Notes: generated by a model from the sequence alone, not told the origin. DNA of 64,000 nt from Pseudomonas sp. 14P_8.1_Bac3 (GCF_025466085.1 NZ_JANLOD010000078.1:225231-289230), one strand, 5' to 3'. Counted from the stretch's first letter, positions 34,207 through 42,857 are shown. A program made the numbers and translations.

Positions 34207-36153
34207 TCAGGTCCTGAACCGACGAACCAACCCGTCCAGCTCATTCGACAGCCCCGCCAGGCTCTGGGAATCCAGGCGCGCCGAGTTCGCCAGTTCCGCC
34301 ACCAACTGCGCATCGCCATGGATCTGGCTGATGTGCCGATTGATGTCTTCCGCCACCTGGTGCTGTTGTTCCGCCGCGGTGGCGATCTGGGTGTTCATGT
34401 CGCGGATCACGTCCACCGACTCACGAATCTGTCCGAAGCTGCTGCGCGCTTCGCCGATGCGGCTCACCGACTGCTGGGACACTTCCAGGCTGGCGTGCAT
34501 TTGTTGCGTGACCTGGCTGGTGCGCTTGGCGAGGTTGCCGAGCAAGCCGTCGATTTCCGCCGTCGAATCGGCGGTGCGTTTGGCCAATGCCCGCACTTCG
34601 TCCGCCACCACCGCAAAGCCGCGACCCTGTTCACCGGCGCGAGCCGCTTCAATCGCGGCGTTCAGCGCCAGCAGGTTGGTCTGTTCAGCGATCGAACGGA
34701 TGGTCCCGAGAATCGACTGAATGTCGTTGCTGTCACGCTCGAGTTGTTGCATCGACTGCGCCGACTGCTCGATCTCCTGGCTCAGGCGATCGACGCTGGT
34801 CACCGCTGCATCAATCTGCTGCTGACCTTCACGGGCCTGGCGCTGGCCGCTGTCGGCCGATTCGGCGGCCTGACTGCAGGAGCGCGCCACTTCGTTGGCG
34901 GTGGCGACCATTTCGTGGAACGCAGTGGAGACCATGTCCACGGCTTCCCGCTGACGACCTGCCGCTTCGGCCATGTCGCTGGAGACCTGGGTCGAGCTCT
35001 TGGACGTCGCGAGAATGCTGGTCGCGGCGCCGCCGATGCTTTGAATCAAGTTGCGAATCGCCGCCAGGAACTGGTTGAACCAGTTGGCCAGTTGCGCGGT
35101 TTCGTCGCTGCCACGAATTTGCAGGTTCTGGGTCAGGTCGCCTTCGCCCTGGGCGATGCCTTCCAGGCCGCTGGCCACACTGCGGATCGGCCGCACGATG
35201 ACACTGGCGAAACTGGCGCCGACCACGGCGAAGAGCACGGCCAGCACGGCGGCGATGATCGCGATCAGCCAGGTCAGCTGGGTGGCCGAGCTCATCACGT
35301 CGTTCTGTTTGATCAGGCCGATAAAGGTCCAGCCCAGTTGCTCCGACGGCCAGACGTTGGCCATGTAGCGCTCGCCGTTGAGCTCGACTTCGACCAGGCC
35401 TTTACCGGCCTTGGCCAGTTGCGCATAACCTTCGCCGAGGCTGCTCAAGGCCTTGAAGTTGTGTTCCGGTTGCTTCGGATCGACCAGCACGGTGCCGGTG
35501 TTTTCCAGCAGCATCAGGTAGCCGGTTTCCCCGAGCTTGATCTGTTTGACGATTTCGGTGAGCTGCTTGAGCGTCACGTCGATGCTGACCACGCCGCCGT
35601 TGGTGCCGAGCTTGTTATCGATGGTGCGCACCGTGCTGACGTAGGTCGCGTCGTCCTGGGCCCAGTAATAAGCCTCGGTGCGGAAAGGCTTGCCCGGTTT
35701 GGCCTGGGCCGCCTTGTACCAAGGGCGCTGGCGCGGGTCGTAGTTGTTCAGCTTGGCATCGTCGGGCCAGGAGACGTAGCCGCCAGCGGCGGTGCCGAGG
35801 ATGGCGTAGGCGTAGGACGGGTGACTGTTGCCCAGGCTCTGCAGGAGCGCGAAGACCTTTTTATCCGCCTCGCCCTGCGGGATGGTTTCCGCGTTGGCGC
35901 TCATGTAAGTCTTGAGGCCGGCGTCGGATTCCTTGATCAGTGGCTGGTTCGCCAGGTAATCGACGTTCTGGCTGATGCCGTCGAAGAACAGCTGCATGGC
36001 GTTGCTGACCTGACGGATCTCGCGGCCACTGCCGTCGATGAAATTATCCTTGGCATCACTGCGCAAGTTCAGCACAACGAGGGTGGCGACCAGCACCACG
36101 GGCACGCAGGCGATGATTGCAAACGCCCACGTCAACTTCTGTTTGATGTTCAT
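34207..36153 (-). CDS. Methyl-accepting chemotaxis protein with dCache domain
   Basis: 648 residues. N-terminal membrane helix (FAIIACVPVVLVATLVVL), periplasmic dCache_1 domain (about 35-270), second helix (WLIAIIAAVLAVLFAVVGA), HAMP, and signalling domain with the hairpin tip EQTNLLALNAAIEAARAGEQ followed by GRGFAVVADEVR. The membrane-distal Cache module has Y138, R143, W145, Y146, a Tyr at 162/163 and D192, matching the known amino-acid-binding motif of PctA-type receptors. No C-terminal pentapeptide tether. GGAG precedes the ATG. Transcribed alone. Confidence 0.92.
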   Translation of the reverse strand: MNIKQKLTWAFAIIACVPVVLVATLVVLNLRSDAKDNFIDGSGREIRQVSNAMQLFFDGISQNVDYLANQPLIKESDAGLKTYMSANAETIPQGEADKKVFALLQSLGNSHPSYAYAILGTAAGGYVSWPDDAKLNNYDPRQRPWYKAAQAKPGKPFRTEAYYWAQDDATYVSTVRTIDNKLGTNGGVVSIDVTLKQLTEIVKQIKLGETGYLMLLENTGTVLVDPKQPEHNFKALSSLGEGYAQLAKAGKGLVEVELNGERYMANVWPSEQLGWTFIGLIKQNDVMSSATQLTWLIAIIAAVLAVLFAVVGASFASVIVRPIRSVASGLEGIAQGEGDLTQNLQIRGSDETAQLANWFNQFLAAIRNLIQSIGGAATSILATSKSSTQVSSDMAEAAGRQREAVDMVSTAFHEMVATANEVARSCSQAAESADSGQRQAREGQQQIDAAVTSVDRLSQEIEQSAQSMQQLERDSNDIQSILGTIRSIAEQTNLLALNAAIEAARAGEQGRGFAVVADEVRALAKRTADSTAEIDGLLGNLAKRTSQVTQQMHASLEVSQQSVSRIGEARSSFGQIRESVDVIRDMNTQIATAAEQQHQVAEDINRHISQIHGDAQLVAELANSARLDSQSLAGLSNELDGLVRRFRT

Positions 36154-36597
36154 CCGCGCTCCAGATTTTCTTGTAGGCCCACGCAGTGCAGATGACTCGC
36201 GGAATTATTGGCAGCCGTAAATGGTTTTTTGATCCCGATTCCTTGGGCGCGCCATCGTCTTCTGTAGGAACGATCGTCGGACAAATCACTTTGTTAATGA
36301 TGACTTCGGCTGCCGGAGGAGGAAATTGAGGGCAATCGTGAAAAATCCTACGAAGGGTATGTGCCGGTATGTCGGATTCTGTCGCAAATCCCCTCTTATC
36401 CCTTCTCCGACAAGTCCTGCCGGCTCGGCTATGATCCTTGTCGGTCGATGAACCTGGCGGGATTTGCCGGTTTTTTTCGGCACATTGTGTGCATCCACAC
36501 GGTTCATAGGTCGGCAACCCCTCCCCCGAATGAGTGGATTGCCGTATAACGAATGACTTTCGCGTGTTTGGTAATAAAGGACCCACAATAAAAGCTG
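36154..36597. other. Gene-free interval before the RIO1-like kinase
   Basis: 444 bp between divergent genes. It must hold the promoters of the chemoreceptor and the kinase. The only structured part seen is the terminator-like hairpin at 36451-36477; short frames in here lack ribosome-binding sites. The kinase start itself has only a distant AAAGG. Confidence 0.5.
36451..36477 (+). terminator. Terminator-like hairpin in the kinase leader
   Basis: AACC-T-GGC ... GCC-GGTT stem (7 bp with one bulge) followed by seven Ts. About 120 nt before the kinase start; it would end a short transcript starting upstream or attenuate the kinase mRNA. Confidence 0.5.
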
Positions 36598-37491
36598 ATG
36601 AAGACTCCAAAACGCATTGAACCCCTGATCGAGGACGGTCTGGTCGACGAGGTGCTGCGCCCACTCATGAGTGGTAAAGAAGCAGCTGTTTATGTGGTGC
36701 GCTGCGGCAACGAGTTACGTTGCGCGAAGGTCTACAAGGAGGCGAATAAACGCAGTTTCCGCCAGGCGGCCGAGTATCAGGAAGGCCGCAAGGTGCGCAA
36801 CAGTCGGCAGGCCCGAGCCATGGCCAAGGGCTCCAAGTTCGGCAAGAAAGAAACCGAGGACGCCTGGCAGAACGCCGAAGTGGCGGCACTGTTTCGTCTG
36901 GCTGGCGCGGGTGTGCGGGTTCCTCAGCCCTATGACTTCCTCGAAGGCGTGCTGCTGATGGAACTGGTGGCGGACGAATACGGCGATGCCGCGCCACGCC
37001 TCAACGACGTGGTGCTCGAGCCGGACCAGGCGCGCGAGTATCACGCGTTCCTGATTTCGCAGATCGTGCTGATGCTGTGTACCGGTCTGGTGCACGGTGA
37101 CCTGTCGGAGTTCAATGTGCTGTTGACGCCGACCGGCCCGGTCATCATCGACCTGCCGCAAGCGGTCGACGCGGCGGGCAACAACCACGCGTTCAGCATG
37201 CTGGAGCGGGACGTGGGCAACATGGCCTCGTACTTCGGGCGGTTTGCGCCGGAGTTGAAGAAGACCAAGTACGCCAAGGAAATGTGGGCCTTGTACGAGG
37301 CCGGTACCTTGCACCCGTCCAGTGCCCTGACCGGTGAGTTCGACGAACCGGAGGAATTGGCCGACGTTGGCGGGATCATGCGCGAAATCGAGGCGGCTCG
37401 CCTGGACGAAGAGCGCAAGCAAGCGGTCCGCGCGGCAGATGACGCGCCACCGAACAAGACCGAAGAGCCGCCACCCCCGTGGATGCAGTGA
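36598..37491 (+). CDS. RIO1-like serine protein kinase
   Basis: 297 residues. RIO-type kinase fold: GKEAAVYVVRCGNELRCAKVYK (nucleotide loop and Lys), FRQAAEYQEGRKVRNSR, hinge LLMELVADEYG, catalytic loop LVHGDLSEFNVLL (HGDLSEFN) and metal-binding IIDLPQAVD. The C-terminus is acidic and ends in a proline-rich PPPPWMQ. Bacterial RIO kinases are poorly understood. Followed by a strong terminator, so it is a single-gene unit. Confidence 0.9.
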   Translation: MKTPKRIEPLIEDGLVDEVLRPLMSGKEAAVYVVRCGNELRCAKVYKEANKRSFRQAAEYQEGRKVRNSRQARAMAKGSKFGKKETEDAWQNAEVAALFRLAGAGVRVPQPYDFLEGVLLMELVADEYGDAAPRLNDVVLEPDQAREYHAFLISQIVLMLCTGLVHGDLSEFNVLLTPTGPVIIDLPQAVDAAGNNHAFSMLERDVGNMASYFGRFAPELKKTKYAKEMWALYEAGTLHPSSALTGEFDEPEELADVGGIMREIEAARLDEERKQAVRAADDAPPNKTEEPPPPWMQ

Positions 37492-37500
37492 TCGGTCAAT

Positions 37501-37528
37501 AAAAAACCCGGCTTCGGCCGGGTTTTTT
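37501..37528. terminator. Strong bidirectional terminator between the kinase gene and cueR
   Basis: AAAAAACCCGGC-TTCG-GCCGGGTTTTTT: a 12-bp stem with UUCG loop, A-tract and T-tract on opposite sides, so it serves both the kinase gene and the converging copA-cueR transcript. Confidence 0.95.
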
Positions 37529-37537
37529 GTCGGTCTC

Positions 37538-37951
37538 TCAGGCACGAACCGATTCAGCGCAGCCACCCGACTCAAGATTCTTCAGAATCGGGCAGTCCGG
37601 GCGGTGATCGCCGTGGCAGTGCTCGACCAGGTCTTGCAGCGTGTCGCGCAACTCGCCGAGTTCGCGAATCTTCTGGTTGAGCTCGTCGATGTGTTGACGC
37701 GCCAAGGCCTTCACATCGGCGCTGGCCCGCTGGCGGTCCTGCCAGAGGGTCAGCAGTTTGCCGACCTCTTCCAGGGAAAAGCCCAGGTCCCGCGAGCGCT
37801 TGATAAACGCCAGCGTGTGCAAGTCGGCGTCGCTATAGAGCCGATAGCCGCTGTCCGTACGATGGGCCGCCTTGAGCAAACCAATGGACTCGTAATAACG
37901 GATCATCTTCGCGCTCAGGCCACTGCGCCGGGCTGCTTGGCCGATGTTCAT
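37538..37951 (-). CDS. cueR: CueR, Cu(I)-sensing MerR-family activator
   Basis: 137 residues. MerR HTH (NIGQAARRSGLSAKMIRYYE), dimerisation helix, and the copper-binding loop with Cys112 and Cys120 (CHGDHRPDC), at the same positions as in E. coli CueR. It activates copA and copZ by untwisting promoters with 19-bp spacers, both of which are present here. Its ATG overlaps the copA stop (4 nt): activator and pump form one operon with the activator last. Confidence 0.93.
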   Translation of the reverse strand: MNIGQAARRSGLSAKMIRYYESIGLLKAAHRTDSGYRLYSDADLHTLAFIKRSRDLGFSLEEVGKLLTLWQDRQRASADVKALARQHIDELNQKIRELGELRDTLQDLVEHCHGDHRPDCPILKNLESGGCAESVRA

Positions 37952-40341
37952 CGGTTGTCCTCCAGATCCTTGGGTTGCCAGGTTTTCAACAGTAGCGCAT
38001 TGCTCACCACGCTGACGCTCGACAACGCCATCGCCGCACCGGCCAGCACCGGGTTGAGGAAGCCGAACGCCGCCAGCGGAATACCGATCAGGTTATAGAC
38101 AAAGGCCCAGAACAGGTTCTGCCGGATCTTCGCGTAGGTCTTGCGACTGATCTCCAGCGCTGCGGGAACCAGTCGTGGATCGCCGCGCATCAGGGTGATC
38201 CCGGCCGCCTGCATGGCGACGTCGGTGCCACCGCCCATGGCGATGCCGATGTCAGCGGCGGCCAGGGCCGGGGCGTCGTTGATACCGTCGCCGACCATCG
38301 CCACCACGCCGGTTTTTTTCAATTGCGCCACAGTGGCCGCCTTGTCGGCCGGCAGCACCTCGGCATGGACATCACTGATGCCGAGCGCCTCGGCGACCAC
38401 TTTGGCGCTGCCGCGATTGTCACCGGTCAGCAGGTGGCTGCTGATGTGGCGCGCGTTGAGCTGTTGCACGGCTTGCAGTGCACCGGGCTTGAGGGTGTCG
38501 CCGAACGCGAACAGGCCCAGCACGCCCGGCTGCGGACCTTGCGCGATCAGCCAGGACAGGGTCCGGCCTTCGGTTTCCCACGCGGCGGCGGAGTCAGCCA
38601 ATGGGCCTGCGCTCAAACCGCTCTCTTCCAGCAAGCGCCGATTGCCCAGCGCCAACCGCCGGCCGTCGAGGGTGCCAGCGATACCGCGGCCGGTCAGCGA
38701 CTGACTGTCGCTGACATCCGCCACGCTCAAGCCGCGTTCGGCACACGCCTGCAGAACCGCTTTCGCCAGGGGGTGCTCACTGCCGCGTTGCAGGGCGCCG
38801 GCCATTTGCAGCAGGGCCGCTTCGTTGCCGTCGATGGCGCTCAAATGGGCGATGCGCGGCGCGCCAGAGGTCAGGGTGCCGGTCTTGTCGAATACGACAG
38901 CGCTGACTTGATGGGCTCGTTCCAGGGCTTCGGCGTCCTTGATCAGAATCCCATGGCGCGCCGCCACACCGGTGCCGGCCATGATGGCGGTGGGCGTCGC
39001 CAGGCCTAGGGCGCAAGGGCAGGCAATCACCAGCACGGCGACGGCGTTGATCAATGCGGTTTCCAGCGGCGCGCCGTACAGCCACCAACCGATCAGGGTC
39101 GCCAGGGCAATCAGCAACACCGTCGGCACGAACACTTGGCTGACTTTATCCACCAGTTTCTGGATCGGCGCCTTCGCAGCTTGGGCGTCTTCCACCAGGC
39201 GGATGATTCGCGCCAGCACGGTTTCCGCGCCCAAGGCCTGGGTGCGCACCAGCAGCCGGCCTTCACCATTGATGGCGCCGCCGGTGACCTTGTCGCCGGG
39301 TTGTTTCGGCACCGGCAGGCTTTCGCCGCTGATCAGCGCTTCATCGGCATGGCTCTGGCCTTCGACCACTTCGCCGTCCACCGGGAAGCGTTCGCCGGGT
39401 TTGATCAGCACCAGGTCATTCAGGCGCAAGGCGCTGATGGCGACGTCCTGTTCGCGGCCGTCGATCACTTGAATCGCCCGTTCCGGACGCAGTGCTTCGA
39501 GGGCGCGGATGGCGCTGGTCGTCTGGCGTTTGGCGCGGCTTTCGAGGTATTTGCCCAGCAGCACCAGCGCGATCACCACCGCCGACGCTTCGAAATACAG
39601 GTGCGGCATGCGCCCGGTGGCGGTGGCCCATTCATAGAGGCTCAAGCCGTAACCGGCGCTGGTGCCGAGGGCGACCAGCAGGTCCATGTTACCGGCCCCG
39701 GCGCGCACGGCTTTCCACGCGGCAACATAAAAGCGTGCGCCGAAAATGAATTGCACCGGGGTGGCCAAGGCGAATTGCACCCACGCCGGGAGCATCCAGT
39801 GCACGCCGAATGGTTGCAGCAGCATCGGTAATACCAACGGCAAGGCGAGGGCGATGGCCAGGATCAAGGCCCAGCGCTCACGGTGCAGGCGCTGTTGTTG
39901 AGTATCGGTTTGTGGGTGCTCGACCTCCCAGACGCTGGCGTTGTAGCCGGCCTTGGTCACGGCGGCGATCAGGGTTTGCGGATCGATCTGCCCCAGCAGT
40001 TCAAGATGGGCACGTTCGTTGGCCAGGTTGACGCTGACGCTTTTGACCCCAGGCACGTTGCCCAGCGCCCGTTCGACCCGGCCGACGCAGGACGCGCAGG
40101 TCATGCCGTCGATGCTCAGTTCCAGGCTCTGCTGCGGCACGCTATAACCGGCCTGCTGTACGGCCTCCATCAACGCCGGCAAGCTGTCGCTGGGCGCCTG
40201 GACCCGCGCCTGCTCGGTGGCCAGGTTGACGCTGACGGCTGAGGCGCCGATGACTTTGCTCAAGGCACGCTCGACACGCCCGGCGCAACTGGCGCAGGTC
40301 ATGCCGGCAATCGGCAGATCAAACGTGGTGGATTCGGACAT
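37948..40341 (-). CDS. copA: CopA, Cu(I)-exporting P1B-type ATPase
   Basis: 797 residues. Two N-terminal heavy-metal domains (MTCASC at Cys16/Cys19 and Cys82/Cys85), eight membrane helices, actuator motif SGESLPVPK, CPCALG in helix 6, phosphorylation motif DKTGTLT, HP (SEHPLAKA), and hinge GDGINDAPALAAADIGIAMG. Exports Cu(I) from the cytoplasm. The promoter is at 40378-40410 with a CueR box, and the leader carries a hairpin next to the ribosome-binding site. Confidence 0.96.
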   Translation of the reverse strand: MSESTTFDLPIAGMTCASCAGRVERALSKVIGASAVSVNLATEQARVQAPSDSLPALMEAVQQAGYSVPQQSLELSIDGMTCASCVGRVERALGNVPGVKSVSVNLANERAHLELLGQIDPQTLIAAVTKAGYNASVWEVEHPQTDTQQQRLHRERWALILAIALALPLVLPMLLQPFGVHWMLPAWVQFALATPVQFIFGARFYVAAWKAVRAGAGNMDLLVALGTSAGYGLSLYEWATATGRMPHLYFEASAVVIALVLLGKYLESRAKRQTTSAIRALEALRPERAIQVIDGREQDVAISALRLNDLVLIKPGERFPVDGEVVEGQSHADEALISGESLPVPKQPGDKVTGGAINGEGRLLVRTQALGAETVLARIIRLVEDAQAAKAPIQKLVDKVSQVFVPTVLLIALATLIGWWLYGAPLETALINAVAVLVIACPCALGLATPTAIMAGTGVAARHGILIKDAEALERAHQVSAVVFDKTGTLTSGAPRIAHLSAIDGNEAALLQMAGALQRGSEHPLAKAVLQACAERGLSVADVSDSQSLTGRGIAGTLDGRRLALGNRRLLEESGLSAGPLADSAAAWETEGRTLSWLIAQGPQPGVLGLFAFGDTLKPGALQAVQQLNARHISSHLLTGDNRGSAKVVAEALGISDVHAEVLPADKAATVAQLKKTGVVAMVGDGINDAPALAAADIGIAMGGGTDVAMQAAGITLMRGDPRLVPAALEISRKTYAKIRQNLFWAFVYNLIGIPLAAFGFLNPVLAGAAMALSSVSVVSNALLLKTWQPKDLEDNR

Positions 40342-40352
40342 CGGTCGCGCTC

Positions 40353-40373
40353 CCTGTAGTAGATGACTACAGG
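40353..40373 (-). promoter_or_regulatory. Hairpin in the copA 5' leader adjoining the ribosome-binding site
   Basis: Perfect 8-bp stem CCTGTAGT/ACTACAGG with a 5-nt loop. On the mRNA the 3' arm runs into GGGAG, 7-8 nt before the copA ATG, so part of the AGGGAG site is inside the stem. Confidence 0.6.
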
Positions 40374-40377
40374 ATCA

Positions 40378-40398
40378 ACCTTGCCATGCTGGCAAGGT
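40378..40398 (-). promoter_or_regulatory. CueR operator/promoter of copA
   Basis: ACCTTGCC-N5-GGCAAGGT, a perfect dyad. On the minus strand it lies between TTGACC (-35) and GATCCT (-10) with a 19-bp spacer, the over-long spacing typical of MerR-family promoters. Confidence 0.9.
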
Positions 40399-40444
40399 CA
40401 AGCGCCAATATTCAATCCGTCAACGACCACTGTGGGAGCGAGTC

Positions 40445-40828
40445 TCAATATTCCAAGGCTGCCGGCTTCAGATACATCCCTTCCTGCGTCATCGCAATCC
40501 GGAACTTCAATACATCCCCGGCCTTGAGCGTGATGATCTGCGAGCCCGGTGCCAGCATCCCCGGATTGCAGCCCTGCGCCTGGCCCGGCAGCAGTTTCAG
40601 GCGCAGCGAAACATTGCCCGGCGGCAGGTTGAACGACGTGCTTTGCTCCTGAAACAGCCGCGCTGACAGCTGATCCTGGATGTACACACCGATTTCGCAG
40701 TTGGTCGACACTTCCAGGCGCTCGCGGGAAATGATCAGGACGCCATAATCCTCCCCCGCAGCATGGACCGAGGGCACGGCGGCGATAAGGCTGAGTAAGC
40801 CAAACAGGCTGAAAGCTGACCAGCGCAT
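40445..40828 (-). CDS. Secreted hypothetical protein near copA
   Basis: 127 residues with a signal peptide (SLFGLLSLIAAVPSVHAAGE). The mature part is a small beta-rich domain: GVLIISRERLEVSTNCEIGVYI, LPPGNVSLRLKLLPG, KAGDVLKFRI, with two cysteines (in STNCEIG and QGCNPG) that could form a disulphide. No family recognised beyond conservation in Pseudomonas. Upstream of copA on the same strand, but the CueR promoter lies between. Divergent from copZ. Confidence 0.75.
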   Translation of the reverse strand: MRWSAFSLFGLLSLIAAVPSVHAAGEDYGVLIISRERLEVSTNCEIGVYIQDQLSARLFQEQSTSFNLPPGNVSLRLKLLPGQAQGCNPGMLAPGSQIITLKAGDVLKFRIAMTQEGMYLKPAALEY

Positions 40829-40918
40829 GGCTGAATCTCCTGAGATCGAGTCATTGATGCACGCAGCTTGGCCGAGCGCGGCGCCGATTGCCAGCCCGGC
40901 AGATTATTCAGGAACTTG

Positions 40919-40939
40919 ACCTTGCCATCATGGCAAGCT
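40919..40939 (+). promoter_or_regulatory. CueR operator/promoter of copZ
   Basis: ACCTTGCC-N5-GGCAAGCT, one base from a perfect dyad, between TTGACC (40916-40921) and GAGACT (40941-40946) with a 19-bp spacer. Same architecture as the copA operator. Confidence 0.85.
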
Positions 40940-40975
40940 TGAGACTGCTCGCCACCTCAATCAAGGAGTCATCCC

Positions 40976-41173
40976 ATGCAAGTATTCAACGTTCAGGGCA
41001 TGTCCTGTGGTCACTGCGTCAGAGCCATCACCCAGGCGGTGCAAGCCCAGGATCCGGCAGCCAGCGTGCGGGTCGATCTGGCCGCCAGGGAAGTGGGCGT
41101 CGAGAGTACGTTGACGGCGGAGCAAGTGATCGCAGCAATCCGCGAGGAAGGTTACGAAGTGCACGTCGCCTGA
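40976..41173 (+). CDS. copZ: CopZ-like copper chaperone
   Basis: 65 residues, one HMA domain with the Cu(I)-binding MSCGHC motif (Cys11, Cys14). Buffers cytoplasmic Cu(I) and passes it to CopA. AAGGAG lies 8 nt before the ATG, and its own CueR operator is 37 bp upstream. Transcribed away from the copA-cueR unit. Confidence 0.93.
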   Translation: MQVFNVQGMSCGHCVRAITQAVQAQDPAASVRVDLAAREVGVESTLTAEQVIAAIREEGYEVHVA

Positions 41174-41181
41174 GGCCCCTT

Positions 41182-41268
41182 GTGGGAGCGAGCCTGCTCG
41201 CGATAGCTGCGTCTCAGTCAGATGTGATGTGGCTGAAACACCGCTATCGCGAGCAGGCTCGCTCCCAC
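41182..41268. repeat. REP pair (GAGCCTGCTCGCGAT subtype)
   Basis: Inverted pair of the GTGGGAGCGAGCCTGCTC variant, 9 bp after the copZ stop. An isolated half-unit (TGTGGGAGCGAG) is also present at 40431-40442 before the secreted hypothetical gene's stop. Confidence 0.85.
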
Positions 41269-41384
41269 AGGGTATTGCGTTTATCCAGCAGGTTTCTGTT
41301 AGTTAGCGAGCTATCAGAATGTTCATCGGGTTCATGCGCGGCTAAACTGTGGGGCTGCCGCCCTCAGTCCCACATGGATGCCTG

Positions 41385-42581
41385 ATGAATTTCCGTACCG
41401 TTTTGATACTTGGCGCCCTGAGTGCTTTTGGGCCGCTTGCAATCGACTTCTATCTGCCGGCATTCCCCGCCATCGCGCTGACGTTCGGCACCGATGAGCA
41501 ACATGTCCAACTCACACTGGCGGCCTATTTTCTCGGATTATCCATTGGCCAACTGATGTACGGCCCGGTGGCGGATCGGTTTGGCCGGCGGGTGCCGTTG
41601 CTGACGGGCGTCGGTTTGTTCACCGTCGCATCGCTGGCGTGCGCCTATGCGCCGAATCTGGAATGGCTGCTCGGTGCGCGTTTCGTCCAGGCGTTGGGTG
41701 GCTGCGCGGGGATGGTGATTTCCCGGGCGATCGTCAGTGACAAGTGCGATGCGGTAGGGTCGGCCAAGGTCTTTTCGCAACTGATGCTGGTCATGGGGCT
41801 GGCGCCGATTCTCGCGCCAATGCTCGGCGGCCTGTTGGTCAACACCACGGGCTGGCAGTCGATTTTCCTGGCACTGACCGGTTTCAGTGCCCTGGCCGCG
41901 CTGGCCGTGGCGCTCGGCTTGCCGGAAAGCATGCCTGCGCATGTGCCACGTCAACCGCTGTCCGGGGCGCTGCGCCAATACGGTCGGCTGTTGTCGAACC
42001 CGATCTACCTCGGCCACGCCCTGACCGGCGGCATCGCCATCGCCGGGATGTTTGCCTACATCGCCGGTTCGCCGTTTGTCTTCATCAAGCTCTACGGCGT
42101 GCCGGCCGAGCACTTCGGCTGGTTGTTCGGCACCAACGCGGCGGGCTTCATCCTGGTCGCGCAGGTCAACGCGCGGTTGCTGGCCAAGCGTGGCCCGGCT
42201 TTCCTGCTGGCGCGTGCGGTGTGGGTTTACGTGGCGGCGGGGCTGACATTGCTGGCCGTGAGCTCGCTACACACCGAGCAACTGTGGCCGCTGCTGATCC
42301 CGCTGTTCATCTGCATCGCCAGCCTCGGTTGTATCCTGCCCAACGCCTCGGCCTGTGCCATGAACGGCCAGGGCGCCCGTGCCGGCAGTGCGTCGGCAAT
42401 GCTCGGTTGCCTGCAATTCAGTGTCGCCGCCGGGGCGGCTTCGCTGGTGGGAATCTTGTACGACGGCAGCGCAATGCCGATGGCCATGGTCATCAGTCTG
42501 TGCGGAATTCTGGTGGTGAGCGTGGCGATGCTCACCCGGCGTTTGCAAAATGCCCGGGCGCTGGCGCAAGCCCAGGTGTGA
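41385..42581 (+). CDS. Bcr/CflA-type multidrug efflux MFS transporter
   Basis: 398 residues, twelve predicted membrane helices. The N-terminal LILGALSAFGPLAIDFYLPAF and the loop motif YGPVADRFGRRVPLL mark the Bcr/CflA drug:H+ antiporter branch, as does LGARFVQALGGCAGMVISRA. Start 41385 fits the family N-terminus; another ATG is 11 nt upstream out of frame. Substrate unknown. Confidence 0.92.
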   Translation: MNFRTVLILGALSAFGPLAIDFYLPAFPAIALTFGTDEQHVQLTLAAYFLGLSIGQLMYGPVADRFGRRVPLLTGVGLFTVASLACAYAPNLEWLLGARFVQALGGCAGMVISRAIVSDKCDAVGSAKVFSQLMLVMGLAPILAPMLGGLLVNTTGWQSIFLALTGFSALAALAVALGLPESMPAHVPRQPLSGALRQYGRLLSNPIYLGHALTGGIAIAGMFAYIAGSPFVFIKLYGVPAEHFGWLFGTNAAGFILVAQVNARLLAKRGPAFLLARAVWVYVAAGLTLLAVSSLHTEQLWPLLIPLFICIASLGCILPNASACAMNGQGARAGSASAMLGCLQFSVAAGAASLVGILYDGSAMPMAMVISLCGILVVSVAMLTRRLQNARALAQAQV

Positions 42582-42589
42582 GGATGGCC

Positions 42590-42760
42590 TCAGCCGACAG
42601 CGCGTTGCTGTTGGACGGGAATCTGATGAGGGGCGTGCAATCGTGCTTCGAGGGTTTGGGTGAAGGCACGAGCTTCGGCTTCGCTACGGAACGTCACCGC
42701 GTGTTGGTCCAGGCGGACTTGCCACTGGGATTTTGCCAATTCTTTTATCAGGATCTTCAT
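42590..42760 (-). CDS. Small hypothetical protein (56 residues)
   Basis: Basic N-terminus (MKILIKELAKSQWQVRLD) then QHAVTFRSEAEARAFTQTLE, ending HQIPVQQQRAVG. The ribosome-binding site GAGGAGGT, 6 nt before the ATG, is the strongest in the window, which is the main reason to call it a gene. The fold suggests a short beta-hairpin plus helix. Convergent with the exporter gene (8-bp gap). No domain recognised. Confidence 0.72.
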   Translation of the reverse strand: MKILIKELAKSQWQVRLDQHAVTFRSEAEARAFTQTLEARLHAPHQIPVQQQRAVG

Positions 42761-42857
42761 TGCTGACCTCCTCGGTTAAAAGATTGCGTCGCAGAGAGCA
42801 CGATTGTAGACCCGAATACGATCGCAATTATGACAATGGTCAACGTTCGGACTGACG

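Noticed and set aside
34318..36195. 625-codon open frame antisense to the chemoreceptor
   Set aside because: Composition is that of a reverse complement of a helical, Ala/Gln-rich protein; the sense frame contains a full MCP signature.
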